Origin: an uncultured Glaciecola sp.
GTDB taxonomy: Bacteria; Pseudomonadota; Gammaproteobacteria; Enterobacterales; Alteromonadaceae
Direction: 5' to 3'
Length of the DNA: 64,000 nt
NCBI RefSeq assembly: GCF_937770335.1
Contig: NZ_CALJHY010000003.1
Span: 372,001-436,000, forward strand
Below are positions 50,005 to 60,167 of this stretch, piece after piece. The first letter of the stretch is position 1; every line of letters begins with the position of its first letter. The notes below the pieces were generated by a model. That model did no database searches, was not told the origin of the DNA, and was given only the letters and a program-made list of their open reading frames with translations. The position numbers were made by a program, and so were the translations under genes.

Positions 50005-51552
50005 TTAATTTGCATTCCTTGCTTCAAAACCAGCTTGAAGCGCATTGATTGCCTGAGCTAAAACTGGCTTTATACTGTCTTCATTAAGTTCAGCACTAGC
50101 AGAAATAGCCAAGAAAACCCCATCGTATGGCTTGCCTTGCAATTTCAACCATACTTGATACAGCTTGGCTCTTTTAGTGTCGGTGAATACAATGCCATTA
50201 ATGATATATAAATGATAAACACTGACTTGTTCACCTGAACCATTCTTTAAAAGCATATTATTGATGCGCAAATTATCAGCTAGTACCTCAGTACGATTAC
50301 CAGCCAAACTCCACCTTTTTTCACCAAAAATATCATTCTGAGTGTTAATTAACTCGCCATCCGTACCATCATAATACGCTGTAAAATAGACAAAATTACC
50401 ACTTTCATACTGTATAGTGAGGAAGTTAGCGCTAGTTGAGCCTTTGAATTCAGGCTGCCAGGTAGATAGCAAATTGCCCTGCTGGGCAAAGTTGAACGGA
50501 AGTTGGAATTCAGGGTGAATAGGAGCAACGTTCCCTGCTGAGCTAATTGAAATAGACTTTGTAATACCTACTACAATTATTATCGCAACAACAAATGCCT
50601 TTAATGCGATGGTTTTGAATCCCTCAATAGTGCTGACTCCGGAGTCTACTTCTGCGCTATCAACATCGACTGGTTGGTCGTCGGCCTTTTCTTGCTTTAA
50701 AATATAACGTTTTTCAAAACGGCGAATTACTTCACCAATGCCTAATAAGCAAACAATCACGAAGGCAAAAAAGAACCAGCCGTATATTAAGTGATCAGCA
50801 CCAACAGCATGCTTCATATCGCTAGCGTAACCAATCATAATGATGCCAAAAACACGCACCGCATTAGCGAGAATTGGAAAAATAATTGACAGCAATACAA
50901 AACCAACACGCGTCGTCATGCGCTTCAAGTTCATGTAAGCGTACAAATTACCCAACACAACCGAGGCGATTAAAAAGCTCACTCCCGAACAAGCTTCGGC
51001 AACTAAAAAGCGACCTTGGGGGATTTCTAAAAACAAGCCCGAACGATATAGAGGAACGCCAGTCCATGACACCATTTCTACTGAAATATCAGCGGTTATT
51101 TCTTGTAAAAATGGGATAAGTTCTTCGCCAAAAGGAATAGCAAATAGCATAAAACTGAGTGGAAAAATAATTTGTTTCGTTATTCGGTTACCCAAATAAA
51201 ACCAAATAAGGGTTGGCAGTAACGAAAACATCGCCGCATGCTGAAATAACTGAATATCCCCTGCAACGCCAATCACATATAAAAGCACTTGCAAGAAAAT
51301 GAACGGCAAAGCTAGTAGCGTGCACTCACGAGCACGCCAATTAATCTCGTTCTTTTTTTCCCAAATGAGATATAAACTGACCGGCAACACAAAAAAGCAA
51401 TGGTTGAAAATTTCTGATATGTACCAAATTTTTACTGCGGATACCAAGCCTTGAAACGTCAAACCTATCCATAAGCAAAGAAGCACGGCCCCAAAAGCCC
51501 AATTAATAGTTTGGCTGCCATTTTCATGAACTGCCAGTTCCTTATTTAGCAT
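50005..51552 (-). CDS. xrtA: Exosortase A with C-terminal EpsI domain
   Basis: This is the integral-membrane transpeptidase-like enzyme that processes PEP-CTERM tails. About eight helices precede residue 290. The conserved catalytic set is visible: Cys188 in VAEACSGVSFL, Arg233 in NAVRVFGI and His254 in ADHLIYGWFF. The region from about 310 to the end is an EpsI-type periplasmic domain. It overlaps the deacetylase gene by 11 bases. No PEP-CTERM substrate was seen in the window, so its targets are elsewhere. Confidence 0.95.
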   Translation of the reverse strand: MLNKELAVHENGSQTINWAFGAVLLCLWIGLTFQGLVSAVKIWYISEIFNHCFFVLPVSLYLIWEKKNEINWRARECTLLALPFIFLQVLLYVIGVAGDIQLFQHAAMFSLLPTLIWFYLGNRITKQIIFPLSFMLFAIPFGEELIPFLQEITADISVEMVSWTGVPLYRSGLFLEIPQGRFLVAEACSGVSFLIASVVLGNLYAYMNLKRMTTRVGFVLLSIIFPILANAVRVFGIIMIGYASDMKHAVGADHLIYGWFFFAFVIVCLLGIGEVIRRFEKRYILKQEKADDQPVDVDSAEVDSGVSTIEGFKTIALKAFVVAIIIVVGITKSISISSAGNVAPIHPEFQLPFNFAQQGNLLSTWQPEFKGSTSANFLTIQYESGNFVYFTAYYDGTDGELINTQNDIFGEKRWSLAGNRTEVLADNLRINNMLLKNGSGEQVSVYHLYIINGIVFTDTKRAKLYQVWLKLQGKPYDGVFLAISASAELNEDSIKPVLAQAINALQAGFEARNAN

Positions 51553-52396
51553 CTATAACATCCTTGTATGTTTCGTACATTGTTCCCCACTCATAGTCAT
51601 TTATGAGTTGCACTAGTTTTTTCTCCATCACATGTAAGTTAACATAGTGACGCAATTTAGACTTCAACGGTGCACCTTGCACTCGAGGCTGGTCAGCATC
51701 AATTTCCCACGGGTGAAAGTAAAAATTGTATGGCTCGTCAGTGGCTTGCATGTACTTCTTTATGCGCCTATTGGATAACCAATATGGATACAATCGAAAA
51801 TAGCCACCACCACCAATGCCGGTATTCTTACCATTATGCGCTATCGTTGGTATCGGAATCTCTACAATGCCTTCTTTGCGCGCATGTTTGAATCGAGGCC
51901 AATCGGGCACGCCATATAGGTCATGTTCTATGGGGTAGGTACTTGATGAGTATTTAAAGCCTAGTTCAACCAAAATATCAAAAACCCATTCGTTGGTTTT
52001 ATTGATGGAGAAGCTCGGTGCTCGATAACCTAATAGTGCTTTGCCTGACGCTTGTTCGAGTTTATCTTTGCTCACTCTAATATCTTCGAACACTTCATCT
52101 GGAGTCATTGTAGTCGTGCGTCGATGGTTTGAGCCATGACTGCCAAGCTCGTGTCCTTCGTCGACAATTCGTTTAACCACATCAGGACAATGCTCTGCAA
52201 CCCAACCCAAAGTAAAGAACGTGCCTTTGATACCATGTTCATTGAATAAATCGATTAAACGGTGGGTGTTATCCCCGACACGAGGCGTAATGCTTGACCA
52301 ATCTGAAGGCGAAATAACTGATTCAAATGCTGACACATGAAAGTAGTCTTCCACATCCACTGTCATCGCGTTAAGTCTTTTTGGGCTAGACTTCAT
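51542..52396 (-). CDS. XrtA-associated polysaccharide deacetylase (DUF3473)
   Basis: This 284-residue NodB-fold deacetylase carries TVDVEDYFHVSAFE, HELGSHGSNHRRTTTM and GYRAPSFSINKTNEW, plus the C-terminal DUF3473 part with FYFHPWEID. It matches the exosortase-associated deacetylase family TIGR03006. It should remove acetyl groups from N-acetyl sugars of the polymer. AAGGGAA precedes the ATG. Confidence 0.95.
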   Translation of the reverse strand: MKSSPKRLNAMTVDVEDYFHVSAFESVISPSDWSSITPRVGDNTHRLIDLFNEHGIKGTFFTLGWVAEHCPDVVKRIVDEGHELGSHGSNHRRTTTMTPDEVFEDIRVSKDKLEQASGKALLGYRAPSFSINKTNEWVFDILVELGFKYSSSTYPIEHDLYGVPDWPRFKHARKEGIVEIPIPTIAHNGKNTGIGGGGYFRLYPYWLSNRRIKKYMQATDEPYNFYFHPWEIDADQPRVQGAPLKSKLRHYVNLHVMEKKLVQLINDYEWGTMYETYKDVIDAK

Positions 52397-52430
52397 GGCT
52401 TGTTCCCTTATTCGATAATCGACTTAACGG

Positions 52431-53843
52431 TTAACGACCTTTACCAAACAAAACAACTTCAACCGTTCTGATCAATATTAATATGTCTAACAACAAACTT
52501 TGGTGTTTAACATAGTATAAATCATACTTCAGTTTTTCGAGTGAGTCCTTGACGCTTGCGCCATATGGATAATTTAACTGCGCCCAACCAGCTAATCCTG
52601 GTTTTACATTGTGACGCTGATTGTAATAGGGTACTTCTTTTACTAACTGTTGCACGAACTCCGGACGTTCAGGTCGCGGACCAATAAACGACATCTCACC
52701 TTTGATTACATTTAGCAGTTGGGGAAGCTCGTCAATTCGATACTTGCGGATAAAATTACCAATAGAGGTAACCCGATTATCATTTTTAGTGGCCCACTTA
52801 GCGCCATCTTTCTCAGCATCAGGACGCATACTTCTGAATTTTAGAATATTAAAAAGTTTACCATCTTTACCCACTCTTTCTTGCTTGTAAAACACTGACG
52901 CGCCTGTACGAAAACCGTCATCAATATAAATAATAATGGCGGTAAGCAACATAAGAGGCCAAGCAAAAAACATAACAAAACTGGCGATCGTAATATTCAA
53001 TAAATAGTCGACCGATTCGCGAAAATAATTTTGAGAATGAAAACCATTGGAATAAATAACCCAACTTGGATACATCAGGTCAACGACAATTTGGCCTCGT
53101 TCGCGCTCCATAAAGTCAAGAAGGTCGGTCACTTCAATGCCTCTCAAGCGACAATCAAACAGTGCAGAAACCGGCAATGTACCTCTGCGTTGGTCACAAG
53201 CAATTACAATTTCTTCAATATCGTTGTCTAGTAAAAATTGTCTGAATGATTCATCTACTTTTACGTGGATAATTTTTTCACGTTGCACTCCACTTTGGCG
53301 GTCATCACCAGGAATTGGCACGAACCCGACCAATTCAAAGCCTAACCGGTCAACATCCCGACGCATATTATTTTCTATTATCGACGCTCTAACACCCGCT
53401 CCCAATACCAATATACGAGAACTACTAATACCCATTAATCCCAGTCGATTAGTAAAATAACGAAAGAAAACAAGCGTGAGAATATTAAAACAAACAGCGG
53501 TCGGCAAAAAATAAGGATGTAAGTCGAGCTCAGTAAATAGGGCGCTCGTAATTATTTCAACAATAAAATAACTTAATACCAAACTAACGAATATACGTCG
53601 AATGATACCTCTGAAGGTTTCACGTAACTTTGTTTCGTAAAGACCAACCGACAATGAGCAGACTAAAATCGTAATCATAAGCAGAAAAATATTAATTGCG
53701 AGCGCTTCAGAATTCGGTTTTGGGGTAAGTTGTAGGCTCACCAAAACAAAGCTGGCAATGTAACTTACGTATGATACCAACACTGCTTCCGTGAGTACTA
53801 GCGCGGTTGAGCGCTTATTTTGTCTTTTATTAGACGATGCCAT
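52431..53843 (-). CDS. Initiating undecaprenyl-phosphate sugar transferase, XrtA type
   Basis: This 470-residue protein has four N-terminal helices, a Rossmann-like middle (SSRILVLGAGVRAS) and a C-terminal bacterial sugar transferase domain with FKQERVGKDG-like YKQERVGKDG, KFRSMRPDAE, RKYRIDELPQLLNVIKGEMSFIGPRP. It fits the exosortase-associated EpsB-2 type TIGR03013. It would start repeat-unit assembly on undecaprenyl phosphate. It is the first gene of a four-gene minus-strand operon, with AAGGAAG before its start. Confidence 0.94.
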   Translation of the reverse strand: MASSNKRQNKRSTALVLTEAVLVSYVSYIASFVLVSLQLTPKPNSEALAINIFLLMITILVCSLSVGLYETKLRETFRGIIRRIFVSLVLSYFIVEIITSALFTELDLHPYFLPTAVCFNILTLVFFRYFTNRLGLMGISSSRILVLGAGVRASIIENNMRRDVDRLGFELVGFVPIPGDDRQSGVQREKIIHVKVDESFRQFLLDNDIEEIVIACDQRRGTLPVSALFDCRLRGIEVTDLLDFMERERGQIVVDLMYPSWVIYSNGFHSQNYFRESVDYLLNITIASFVMFFAWPLMLLTAIIIYIDDGFRTGASVFYKQERVGKDGKLFNILKFRSMRPDAEKDGAKWATKNDNRVTSIGNFIRKYRIDELPQLLNVIKGEMSFIGPRPERPEFVQQLVKEVPYYNQRHNVKPGLAGWAQLNYPYGASVKDSLEKLKYDLYYVKHQSLLLDILILIRTVEVVLFGKGR

Positions 53844-54028
53844 AACTTCCTTTTATTACCACGCTCATGAGAAGTGGAGTTTTAGACGTATGATATTTGA
53901 TTTATTTAAGATAAACTTAATTTAGTTCTCCAATCATTATAATAGTTTTCACGCTCGGGTAAATGACTGATTTATGATTTGTGATAAATTTTTTAAAGAT
54001 CATCAATATATTGGAAGGAAATTTAAGG

Positions 54029-54658
54029 ATGAAAAAAGCGTATCAATTCGGCTTAGCGGGGTTACTTCTCACCACTGTTGTTGTTTCGGGGTGTAGTGTT
54101 AATAAACTGCCAGAGGCAACAACGCGAGCTTCATTAACAACGAACGTTAATGATTACCAGTATCTCATTGGTCCTGGAGACGGCTTAACAATTTTCGTTT
54201 GGCGAAATCCAGAAATTTCAGGCAACTTTGTAGTGCGACCTGACGGGAAAGTAACTACGTCATTGGTCGAGGATATAGAAGTGTCTGGCAGAACGCCAAC
54301 AATGCTTGCTCGCCAATTAGAAGAACAACTTTCTACTTATATAAACAATCCTCGAGTAACGGTTAGCGTAAATCGCTTTCAAGGGCCTTTTAGTGAGCAA
54401 GTTCGCGTAATAGGCGAAGCTACAAACCCAAGTGCTATTAATTATACAGAAAACATGACCTTACTTGATCTGATGATTGCGGTAGGCGGGTTAACTGAAT
54501 TTGCAAGTGGGAACAACGCAAAATTGGTGCGAGTTATTAACGGCCAACAAACCACTTTTGAGTTAAATATTGAAGACTTGATAAAAGATGGCGATATTAC
54601 TGAAAACATAGATATGCTGCCCGGCGACATTATTATTATTCCAGAAGCTTGGTTCTAA
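54029..54658 (+). CDS. Polysaccharide export lipoprotein, XrtA type
   Basis: This Wza-like export protein of about 209 residues has a signal peptide with lipobox VVSGC and the Poly_export motif YLIGPGDGLTIFVWRNPEISG. A SLBB-type part follows (VRVIGEATNPSAINY). The ATG at 54029 follows GGAAGGAA and AAGG. A longer frame from 53981 lacks a proper signal peptide. Short for a Wza, it fits the exosortase-associated class. It begins the export operon. Confidence 0.94.
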   Translation: MKKAYQFGLAGLLLTTVVVSGCSVNKLPEATTRASLTTNVNDYQYLIGPGDGLTIFVWRNPEISGNFVVRPDGKVTTSLVEDIEVSGRTPTMLARQLEEQLSTYINNPRVTVSVNRFQGPFSEQVRVIGEATNPSAINYTENMTLLDLMIAVGGLTEFASGNNAKLVRVINGQQTTFELNIEDLIKDGDITENIDMLPGDIIIIPEAWF

Positions 54659-54680
54659 GCTAATTTAGAGAAATATTTAC

Positions 54681-56261
54681 ATGCAAGATTTAGAAAAAAC
54701 CATTCAAATGGCACTCGATTTTATTCGAGGGATATGGATAAAGAAACGATATGTAATGATATGTTCATGGCTGATATGCCCTATCGGCTTTTTTTATGTG
54801 CTCACTTTGCCCGATGTTTATGAATCTGACGCTCAAGTTTACGTTGACACACGCTCTGTGCTGCAACCGCTGCTTAGGGGAATGGTTGTAGGTTCTAATC
54901 CCGATCAAGAAGTTCAAATGATGGCCAGAACGTTACTGAGTAGGGCAAACATTGAAATTGTTGCTCGGCAATCGGATTTGGATATTACGGTTAATGGCAA
55001 CGAAGATTACAACAAGTTAATCACCAAATTAACTGAAGATATTGATTTGAAAGGAACAGGTCGAGACAACATTTATACTATTTCTTATGCCAACGAAAGC
55101 GCCGAAATAGCACGAACCGTAGTTCAAGAAACATTGGATTTATTTGTAGAAGGTTCGTTGGGAAGTTCGAAAAAAGATACTGACACGACCACTCGTTTTT
55201 TAAATGAACAAATTGCAGAATACGAAAATGAACTTGCAGAGAGTGAGCAACGTCTCGCCAACTTTCAGCGAAAGTATAACGACATATTGCCTGCTCAAGG
55301 TTCTTTTTACAGTAATTTGCAGTCGCTAAAACAGCAGATGGAAGTAACCATACTCAGCATTAAGGAGACACAGCAACAAATTAATGCGATGAAAGGCCAA
55401 TCTCGTCAAGCACAGCAAGCCGCTGATGGCTTTGATGTTCGAAGTAATACAGGCGAACAAGTGTTAACAACTCGGTATGATGAACGTATTTTAAGTTTAG
55501 AAGGCCGTTTAGATGAATTAAGATTACGCTTTACCGATAAACACCCCGATGTCATAGAATCGAATAACTTGCTTGATGCCTTGAAAGAGTCAAGACAAAA
55601 GGACATTAACGCTTTTTTAGCGCAAGATACTGGCAGCGAATCGCCATCAATGTTGACTGAAAGTGATCGCGAGCTACGCCTTGAAATTGCGCGCTTAGAA
55701 GGTATGTTAGCGTCACTGAAAGTGAGAGAGAAAGATACCCAGGAAAAGATAATTGCGCTTCAGTCTACGATTGACTTAGTGCCTCAGATTGAATCTGAAG
55801 AAACAGGTCTAAACCGTGATTATGGTATTAAAAAAGAGAAATACGAAGAGTTGCTCTCTCGTCGTGAGTCAAATAATTTAGCAAGAAGCGCTGAAAATCA
55901 ATCTGACGATCTGCAATTTAGGATCATTCGTCCACCACTAATTGCGGATGGGCCAAGTGGACCAAAACGCATACTATTCTACACTGGCATCCTATTTATT
56001 GGATTTGGTTTAGGCGGGGGTATCGCATTTTTAATGAGTATGCTAAAGCCTGTATTGGTGCGTGGTCAGCAAATTTCAGACCTGACTGGATATCCTATTT
56101 GGGGGTCGGTAACTCATTTGGATCATGTTAGGCTTATCAAACGAAATAAAATGCGGATCTTTATTTTTGCATTGTCATCGGGTGCGATAATCATGCTATA
56201 TGCGGGTTTAGTTGCGGTAGATATTATGAACATTGATTTGGCGAGTAAAATACCATTATGA
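54681..56261 (+). CDS. Wzz-like chain length determinant, XrtA type
   Basis: This 526-residue inner-membrane protein has two membrane helices (about 20-40 and 433-455, with another near the end). A long periplasmic coiled-coil lies at about 165-390. It fits the exosortase-associated chain-length family TIGR03007. It should regulate chain length and link the kinase with export. It overlaps the following kinase gene by four bases. Confidence 0.93.
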   Translation: MQDLEKTIQMALDFIRGIWIKKRYVMICSWLICPIGFFYVLTLPDVYESDAQVYVDTRSVLQPLLRGMVVGSNPDQEVQMMARTLLSRANIEIVARQSDLDITVNGNEDYNKLITKLTEDIDLKGTGRDNIYTISYANESAEIARTVVQETLDLFVEGSLGSSKKDTDTTTRFLNEQIAEYENELAESEQRLANFQRKYNDILPAQGSFYSNLQSLKQQMEVTILSIKETQQQINAMKGQSRQAQQAADGFDVRSNTGEQVLTTRYDERILSLEGRLDELRLRFTDKHPDVIESNNLLDALKESRQKDINAFLAQDTGSESPSMLTESDRELRLEIARLEGMLASLKVREKDTQEKIIALQSTIDLVPQIESEETGLNRDYGIKKEKYEELLSRRESNNLARSAENQSDDLQFRIIRPPLIADGPSGPKRILFYTGILFIGFGLGGGIAFLMSMLKPVLVRGQQISDLTGYPIWGSVTHLDHVRLIKRNKMRIFIFALSSGAIIMLYAGLVAVDIMNIDLASKIPL

Positions 56262-57289
56262 GCAATACAATAGAAAAGGCCCTACTTCGCCAAAAAGAAG
56301 CTGCACGTTTGAAACAAGAAGCTGAGACTTCAAATGTCGAATCCGACCATATTGAGACTGTGAGCAAAGCCCAAAACGAAAATGCAGACCAAATTGAGAT
56401 TGCAAACAAAGGCGAAAATGGAAACGTCGACACTGGGAAGGTCAATTCAGTTGCGACTACTCTTGAGGCAGCCCAGCCCGAAAACTCGGTTAAGAATCCA
56501 GTTGCAAATGCTCAAGATAACGAAAAAGTGTTTAACATTGACGTTGATGACTTAGAAAGTCGCGGTTTTGTCTCACTGCACAGCACGCGAAGCCAAATTA
56601 ATGAAGAATACAGAGAAATAAAGCGTAAGCTTTTATCGAATGCATTTGGTGCATTGTCAAAAACAATCACCAATGCCAACATTATTATGGTAACCAGTGC
56701 TCGCCCAAGTGAAGGAAAAACATTTACTGCTATTAATCTAGCATTGAGTATTGCTGCGGAAAAAGACAAACGTGTGCTATTGATTGATGCTGATGTTTTA
56801 AAACCCAATATCTTAAGAACATTAGGCCTAAAAGAACGCTCAGGCCTAATGGAGTACTTATTGGGTGATGTAAAAGAAATTGGTGACGTGATGTTTCATT
56901 CTAATATCGACCAATTAACCATTATCCCGGCAGGTCGCTCACATCATTTATCAACCGAGTTGTTGGCAAGCCAAGCAATGAGTGAACTCATTGCTCAGTT
57001 TTCTACACGATATCCAGACCGAGTCATTATCATTGATACGCCCCCAATCGTTGGTATCAATGAATCAGCCGTGTTAGCAAACTTTGCTGGACAAGCTGTG
57101 GTAGTTGTAGAAGAAGGTGGTTCGAGACTATCCGATGTGCAAAAAGCAGTCGAACGTTTAAACCCAAATATGGCGATTGGCTTTGTAGTGAATAAATCAC
57201 TCGATACATCACAACAATCAGGCTATTACGGCTATCACCACTACGGAACTGATCGTAAAGGCGAAGAAGTGCCATCAAAAACAGCCTAA
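56258..57289 (+). CDS. Tyrosine autokinase, XrtA type (BY-kinase)
   Basis: This 343-residue BY-kinase has a Walker A region SARPSEGKTFTA near residue 147, Walker A' VLLIDADVLKPN and Walker B VIIIDTPPIVG. The tail has a Tyr cluster, SGYYGYHHYGT, the probable autophosphorylation site. The first 85 residues are low-complexity, rich in Glu, Asn and Val. It fits TIGR03018. It pairs with the preceding chain-length protein to control export. Confidence 0.93.
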   Translation: MSNTIEKALLRQKEAARLKQEAETSNVESDHIETVSKAQNENADQIEIANKGENGNVDTGKVNSVATTLEAAQPENSVKNPVANAQDNEKVFNIDVDDLESRGFVSLHSTRSQINEEYREIKRKLLSNAFGALSKTITNANIIMVTSARPSEGKTFTAINLALSIAAEKDKRVLLIDADVLKPNILRTLGLKERSGLMEYLLGDVKEIGDVMFHSNIDQLTIIPAGRSHHLSTELLASQAMSELIAQFSTRYPDRVIIIDTPPIVGINESAVLANFAGQAVVVVEEGGSRLSDVQKAVERLNPNMAIGFVVNKSLDTSQQSGYYGYHHYGTDRKGEEVPSKTA

Positions 57290-57313
57290 GCAACAAAAGG
57301 AAGAGTAAAGTCA

Positions 57314-58984
57314 ATGCACTATAAAAGGAAGTTTAAAGCGATATCTTTGCTTGCTGTCGCGCCTTTGACTATGCAACTGATAAGCGTATCGGCTGCTGCC
57401 AACGAACTCGAATGGGCAGTGGGTGTTGACAACGAGGTTGTTTATCAGGATGTGTATTCCGATGAACAGCAGCAAACCATTAATTCAACAAACTTCATTG
57501 TGCGCCCTCAATTGTCACTTAATTTCACATCAAAACGCACTAACGCATTTTGGCGAGCAACCCACAATCACGTTCGTCGAAGCCTGCAAGATGCTGATGT
57601 AACAAACAACTACACAAACTATGCTTATGGCGGTAGTTTCGCCGCTATACAAAATCTATTAACCTTTACTGCCAGCGGTGCTTTAAATTATCAAAGTGCC
57701 GCAGCGAATGGTTTTTTAGTTGATGATTTTTTACTCAATGCAGAAAACTTATCAAAAACCCGTTCTAACCGTTTCGGTGCTGATTTTACGCTTCCAAGAG
57801 GTGATTATTTTGGTCATTCAACTCAAGTTAATTACTCTACTACCGAAAGTGAAAGGCGTGAAAATTCGTTCAATCAGTTAGACAGTAATGTACTCAGCAT
57901 TAACACAAGTACTTATACCGGCAATCATTTTGAGCGCTTTGCAGCGAGAGTCAATAGTGCTTTTAGTGTATCCGACCGCAGCACACGAGGTGATTACACT
58001 AATCGTCGAGTTAACGCCGACATGTCATATCGCGTAATTAGCAATATGGGTGTCACCGCGAACGCAAATCACGAAGCAAATCAAGTTCAATCGCAAAATA
58101 ATGTGTTTTCCAATTTACGCCAGTTTAATAGCGTAGGTGCCGGTTTAATCTGGCGGCAAACTGAAAATAATTTCATTTCAGTCACGTGGAACAAGGCGGA
58201 TAACGACGCTGTTAATGCTGATGAAAACAACAAAGGCTATATTGGGGCTGATATAAAGTGGCAATTTACACCCCGAACCCAAGTTAGTGCTGATTATAAT
58301 CGACGTTTTTTTGGAGAAAGTGGTAATTTTAGCTTTCAGCACCGAATTAAGAAATTCAGAACACAAATTACTTATTCAGAAGAAGTCACCAGTTTTTCCC
58401 GCTTAATTGCTGAACCCGAAAACTTAGGCGTATTTATTTGTGCCGATGGTGTTACCGATTTATCCGCGTGTTTTCAACCGAGTTCGCTTAATTATGAACC
58501 GCAAGCTAACGAGGAGTTTGTGCAGTTCAGTACACAAAACCCAGTAATTAATGACGAACTCATTTTACGAAAGGGGCTTTTTTGGGAATTAGGCACGGAA
58601 CTGCGAAGAACAAAGGTATCATTGAATGGTCGCTATTTTACTAATGAATATTTAGAGTCCGACCGATTGTCTCGAACCTATTCGGCAGGCACTTCAGTTG
58701 CGTTCGCAATTGGGCCAAAAACAAATATTAGTTGGACAACCGATGCCGCTATCACAGATGATATATTTGAAGGTGATAAAGGCAACGCAGAAGTGTTAAG
58801 CACTAAATTAAGCATTGAACGTAACATCGGGCGTTATTTTAATCTGTCGTTAGCGTTTTCTTACTTGCAACGCGATACAGAAGGCAGAGTATTGGGCAGT
58901 GGCAGCGGCGGGATTGCTGGACTCAATGGCGACATTAAAGACCGTCGCGTTTCATTAAATCTGAAGTACAATTTGACTAAGTAA
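57314..58984 (+). CDS. Outer membrane beta-barrel protein, XrtA/PEP-CTERM system (TIGR03016 type)
   Basis: This 556-residue protein has a signal peptide ending SAAANELEW and then alternating amphipathic strands rich in aromatic and charged residues, ending SLNLKYNLTK. This is typical of an outer-membrane barrel. It matches the exosortase-associated TIGR03016 family and probably forms or supports the export pore. It lies 24 bases after the kinase gene. Confidence 0.88.
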   Translation: MHYKRKFKAISLLAVAPLTMQLISVSAAANELEWAVGVDNEVVYQDVYSDEQQQTINSTNFIVRPQLSLNFTSKRTNAFWRATHNHVRRSLQDADVTNNYTNYAYGGSFAAIQNLLTFTASGALNYQSAAANGFLVDDFLLNAENLSKTRSNRFGADFTLPRGDYFGHSTQVNYSTTESERRENSFNQLDSNVLSINTSTYTGNHFERFAARVNSAFSVSDRSTRGDYTNRRVNADMSYRVISNMGVTANANHEANQVQSQNNVFSNLRQFNSVGAGLIWRQTENNFISVTWNKADNDAVNADENNKGYIGADIKWQFTPRTQVSADYNRRFFGESGNFSFQHRIKKFRTQITYSEEVTSFSRLIAEPENLGVFICADGVTDLSACFQPSSLNYEPQANEEFVQFSTQNPVINDELILRKGLFWELGTELRRTKVSLNGRYFTNEYLESDRLSRTYSAGTSVAFAIGPKTNISWTTDAAITDDIFEGDKGNAEVLSTKLSIERNIGRYFNLSLAFSYLQRDTEGRVLGSGSGGIAGLNGDIKDRRVSLNLKYNLTK

Positions 58985-58987
58985 GAA

Positions 58988-59023
58988 GCTACCTGCTGAT
59001 TTAGTCGGTAGCACTATTTTTTC
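58988..59023. terminator. Terminator between convergent export and ATPase genes
   Basis: GCTACC pairs with GGTAGC around a 13-base loop and is followed by ACTATTTTTT. An alternative pairing uses AGCTAC with GTAGCT slightly further on. It lies just after the beta-barrel gene. Confidence 0.6.
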
Positions 59024-59073
59024 AGTAGCTATTATTCGATATAATAGACTCAGACACTGCGACTACTTAAAGA

Positions 59074-60126
59074 TTATCTTTCATCATCGGTCTTAAGCCG
59101 TACATAAGTCTGGTACTTTTTCTTCAATAATTTATCAATATACTGAGTGAGTTTAATCTTGTGCTTCAAAGCATCATCTAGCGCATCTACTAGCTCATGC
59201 AGCATATCTTTATAATACGCAGCTTCATGAATTTGAGTCCCTTTTGCTGTGACCCTGACAGCCTCTGCGTCCGCATTAACAATCTCGTCTCGTGCTGGAA
59301 TTACATTGTCCGGCACGAACATCTCTGACTTTACTTCATCGATAACAACGTTAACTTGCGCTTCTTCAAAGAATTCTATTTCTTCCAAAAATCCATACAG
59401 CAAAATACGATCCATTAACGTATTCATGCGCCGAGGCACACCGCGCGAAAAATCATGGATCAGGGTAAAAGCATCATCACTAAACAACCCTTCGCCCACA
59501 TAGCCGGCATGCTGCAAACGAAACTCAATATACTCTCTCGCTTCTCTCGCATTAAGCGGTGCTAAGTGGCATGAAGCAACAATGCGTTGGCGAAACTGCT
59601 CCATATTTGGCGCTCGTAAAATGGGTTGAAGTTCGTCTTGACCTAACAAGAAACTTTGTAATAAAGGCTTACCTCCTTTCTGGAAATTAGACAGCATACG
59701 CAATTCTTCGATAGTTTCTAATGGTAAATTTTGTGCTTCATCAACAAGCAACAATGCGCGTTTGCCTTGGTCTGCCAGTTGATTTAGAAACCGTTCCAAC
59801 TCTTCAAGAATTTCAGCTTTGCTTTTTCCTGCTACGTTTAGTTCAAATTTGGACGCCACCATCTTGACTATTTCATCGGGTGACAGCTTAGGAGTAACTA
59901 TTTGTGCGGCAAAAATATCTTCTTCAAGACTATTCAATAGGCTATTAGCAATGGTCGTTTTACCGGTGCCAATATCACCCGTAATGACAATAAACCCCTC
60001 CGCTTGCGACAATCCATATTGCAAGTATGACATCGCTCGCTTATGCAATTTACTCTCATAGAAGAAGGCTGGATCAGGCGTTAGCTGAAAAGGCTTTGAT
60101 TTTAGTCCATAATAACTTTCGTACAT
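59074..60126 (-). CDS. XrtA-associated AAA ATPase (ExeA/GspA-like)
   Basis: This 350-residue ATPase has Walker A TGDIGTGKTT at 49-58 and Walker B LLLVDEAQ near 125. The opening YESYYGLKSKPFQLTPDPAFF is the ExeA-like start, and the family matches TIGR03015. It probably assists assembly of the export apparatus. It lies 41 bases after hldE on the same strand and may share its transcript. Confidence 0.92.
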   Translation of the reverse strand: MYESYYGLKSKPFQLTPDPAFFYESKLHKRAMSYLQYGLSQAEGFIVITGDIGTGKTTIANSLLNSLEEDIFAAQIVTPKLSPDEIVKMVASKFELNVAGKSKAEILEELERFLNQLADQGKRALLLVDEAQNLPLETIEELRMLSNFQKGGKPLLQSFLLGQDELQPILRAPNMEQFRQRIVASCHLAPLNAREAREYIEFRLQHAGYVGEGLFSDDAFTLIHDFSRGVPRRMNTLMDRILLYGFLEEIEFFEEAQVNVVIDEVKSEMFVPDNVIPARDEIVNADAEAVRVTAKGTQIHEAAYYKDMLHELVDALDDALKHKIKLTQYIDKLLKKKYQTYVRLKTDDER

Positions 60127-60167
60127 ATTTTATTGCCCGTCCATTTTTAAATCGCTGATAATATACA

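Noticed and set aside
53938-53943. TATAAT box in the gap between sugar transferase and export genes
   Set aside because: No acceptable -35 box lies at the right distance, so I did not call a promoter.
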